A stretch of 64,000 bases of DNA, taken from contig NC_003228.3 of NCBI RefSeq assembly GCF_000025985.1, forward strand, positions 2,604,001 through 2,668,000, in the 5' to 3' direction. Positions 62,797 through 64,000 of the stretch are shown piece by piece (within the stretch, counting starts at the first letter, position 1; each line of letters starts with the position of its first letter). The DNA comes from Bacteroides fragilis NCTC 9343 (lineage in GTDB: Bacteria; Bacteroidota; Bacteroidia; Bacteroidales; Bacteroidaceae). Both the position numbers and the translations under genes were made by a program. The notes below the pieces were generated by a model. That model made no database searches. It saw only the letters and a program-made list of their open reading frames with translations, and was not told the origin of the DNA.

Positions 62797-64000
62797 ATGA
62801 ACCGGACACTACAACCCGAAATTCAGGAACTGGTCCAATTTAATATTCTTCCTCCGGTGCGTACTGTCATGCCGAATGGAGTGCCGTTGACAATTATCAA
62901 CGCAGGTGAACAGGATGTGGTACGTGTCGATATTTTGTTTGGAGGCGGACGATGGCAACAATCACAAAAACTGCAGGCATTATTTGCCAATCGCATGTTA
63001 CGTGAAGGATCCCGAAAATATACAGCGGCGGAGATAGCCGAAAAGTTGGATTATTATGGAGCATGGCTTGAATTGTCCAGTTCGGCGGAATATGCATATA
63101 TCACACTGTATTCGTTAAATAAGTATTTTGCCGAAACGCTCGATGTACTCGAATCGATCATAAAAGAACCTCTCTTCCCGGAAAAAGAACTGGGTACGGT
63201 AATAGATGCCAATATTCAGCAATATCAGGTAAATGCATCAAAAGTAGATTTTCTGGCACATAGAAGTTTATTGAGAGCACTTTACGGAGAGGAGCATCCG
63301 TGTGGACGCTATGTGGAAGAAATGGACTATCATCATATCACTCCGGCTTTATTACGCGAGTTTTATGATACATATTATCATTCGGGAAATTGCTATGTTT
63401 ACCTTTCCGGTAAAGTGACGGACGAGATTACCCACCGTATAGAAGCCGCTTTCGGTACGACACATTTTGGAAATCATCAGCAAGTGGCGGTCAAGAAAGA
63501 TTTTACATTTGTTAGCATACCCGAGAAACGCCTTTTCATAGAGAGAGAAGATGCGATGCAGAGTGCAGTAAAGCTGGGTACAACTACTATTATGAGGACA
63601 CATCCGGACTATCTGAAACTCCGGGTACTGATCACTCTGTTCGGAGGATATTTTGGAAGCAGACTGATGTCTAATATCCGGGAAGAGAAAGGGTACACGT
63701 ATGGGATTTCGGCCGGAATCATGTTTTATCCGGGCAGCGGTTTGCTGGGTATCAGTACAGAAACAGCTAATGAATATGTAGAACCTCTGATACAGGAAGT
63801 CTACAAAGAGATTGATAAGTTGCAGAATGACAAAGTAACTCCGGAAGAACTGGCCATGGTGCGCAACTATATGCTTGGAGAAATGTGCCGTAATTATGAG
63901 TCGCCTTTCTCACTGGCAGATGCCTGGATGTTTATTCTGACATCAGGTCTGGACGATGATTATTTTGCCCGTTCGCTACAAGCTGTGAAAGAGGTTACCC
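62797..64000 (+). CDS. M16-family peptidase-like protein without HxxEH (3' end outside window)
   Basis: The frame runs open from ATG 62797 to the window end, over 400 codons (start MNRTLQPEIQELVQFN). M16 features are visible: TVMPNGVPLTII, YYHSGNCYVYLSGKV, and the C-terminal REEKGYTYGISAG block with FGSRLMSNI. Where active M16 enzymes have HxxEH, this protein reads ANRMLREGSRKY, so the zinc site is missing. Such chains usually pair with an active subunit or act as chaperone-like partners. No active partner is seen in the window. Confidence 0.85.
   Translation, partial: MNRTLQPEIQELVQFNILPPVRTVMPNGVPLTIINAGEQDVVRVDILFGGGRWQQSQKLQALFANRMLREGSRKYTAAEIAEKLDYYGAWLELSSSAEYAYITLYSLNKYFAETLDVLESIIKEPLFPEKELGTVIDANIQQYQVNASKVDFLAHRSLLRALYGEEHPCGRYVEEMDYHHITPALLREFYDTYYHSGNCYVYLSGKVTDEITHRIEAAFGTTHFGNHQQVAVKKDFTFVSIPEKRLFIEREDAMQSAVKLGTTTIMRTHPDYLKLRVLITLFGGYFGSRLMSNIREEKGYTYGISAGIMFYPGSGLLGISTETANEYVEPLIQEVYKEIDKLQNDKVTPEELAMVRNYMLGEMCRNYESPFSLADAWMFILTSGLDDDYFARSLQAVKEVT

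Overview
The window reads as chromosomal DNA of a Bacteroides species (Bacteroidota, fragilis/thetaiotaomicron-like). Support comes from a SusC/SusD pair, Mfa1/Mfa2-type fimbrial lipoproteins, an atp operon in the order D-C-x-B-E-F-H-A-G, many exported beta-barrel and lipoproteins, and repeated matches to the Bacteroides sigma-ABfr promoter (-7 TAnnTTTG). I saw no rRNA, tRNA, CRISPR array, transposase or prophage gene. Species was not determined.

Layout. 1-6300: F1Fo ATP synthase operon, with atpD cut by the window edge. 6.3-9.4 kb: a PIF1/RecD-like helicase with HRDC and HTH C-terminal modules, then a thioredoxin. 9.6-17.2 kb: a tripartite heavy-metal RND efflux operon (outer-membrane factor, adaptor, CzcA-type pump) followed by its probable two-component system. 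17.4-20.9 kb: a MarC protein, a double-domain SGNH esterase, a 23-bp tandem repeat and a precorrin-2 methyltransferase. 21.0-24.3 kb: a BtuFCD-like ABC importer divergent from the methyltransferase; together they suggest a corrinoid locus. 24.4-31.2 kb: a five-gene minus-strand operon (kinase, regulator, two exported proteins, an RmlD-like reductase) divergent from a large outer-membrane receptor-like protein. 31.3-37.6 kb: a TPR sensor kinase, fhs, a TapB-like exported protein and glyA; fhs and glyA are the one-carbon enzymes. 37.7-40.5 kb: pyrB-pyrI, then a flavin reductase and a beta-barrel protein coupled by a GTGA overlap. 40.5-41.8 kb: a two-gene (split) LysO exporter behind a long leader. 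41.8-47.7 kb: a fimbrial locus with major pilin, anchor, a divergent regulator and a large tip-like lipoprotein. 47.7-54.2 kb: a DyP peroxidase and an orphan SusCD pair. 54.5-55.0 kb: a PepSY-like exported protein behind a double palindrome. 55.1-58.5 kb: an unusual, tightly overlapping three-gene operon (KdsB-like cytidylyltransferase, kinase-phosphatase fusion, Asp-box/sialidase-fold protein). 58.5-59.3 kb: a gene-poor stretch with an interlocked inverted-repeat structure. 59.3-64.0 kb: an HU-family protein, a class A PBP, a short FolK and the start of an M16-family protein lacking its metal site.

The best candidate for an undescribed system is the 55.1-58.5 kb trio. It combines a sugar-activating enzyme, a kinase fused to a histidine-phosphatase domain whose second catalytic His is Asn, and a cytoplasmic sialidase-fold protein. 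Other points worth checking are the ATP synthase (epsilon subunit without the inhibitory helices, subunit a with a signal peptide and extracytoplasmic extension), repeat arrays that look like regulator sites at 29.0 and 54.4 kb, and the leader ahead of lysO. All assignments come from reading motifs and context; no database search was run.
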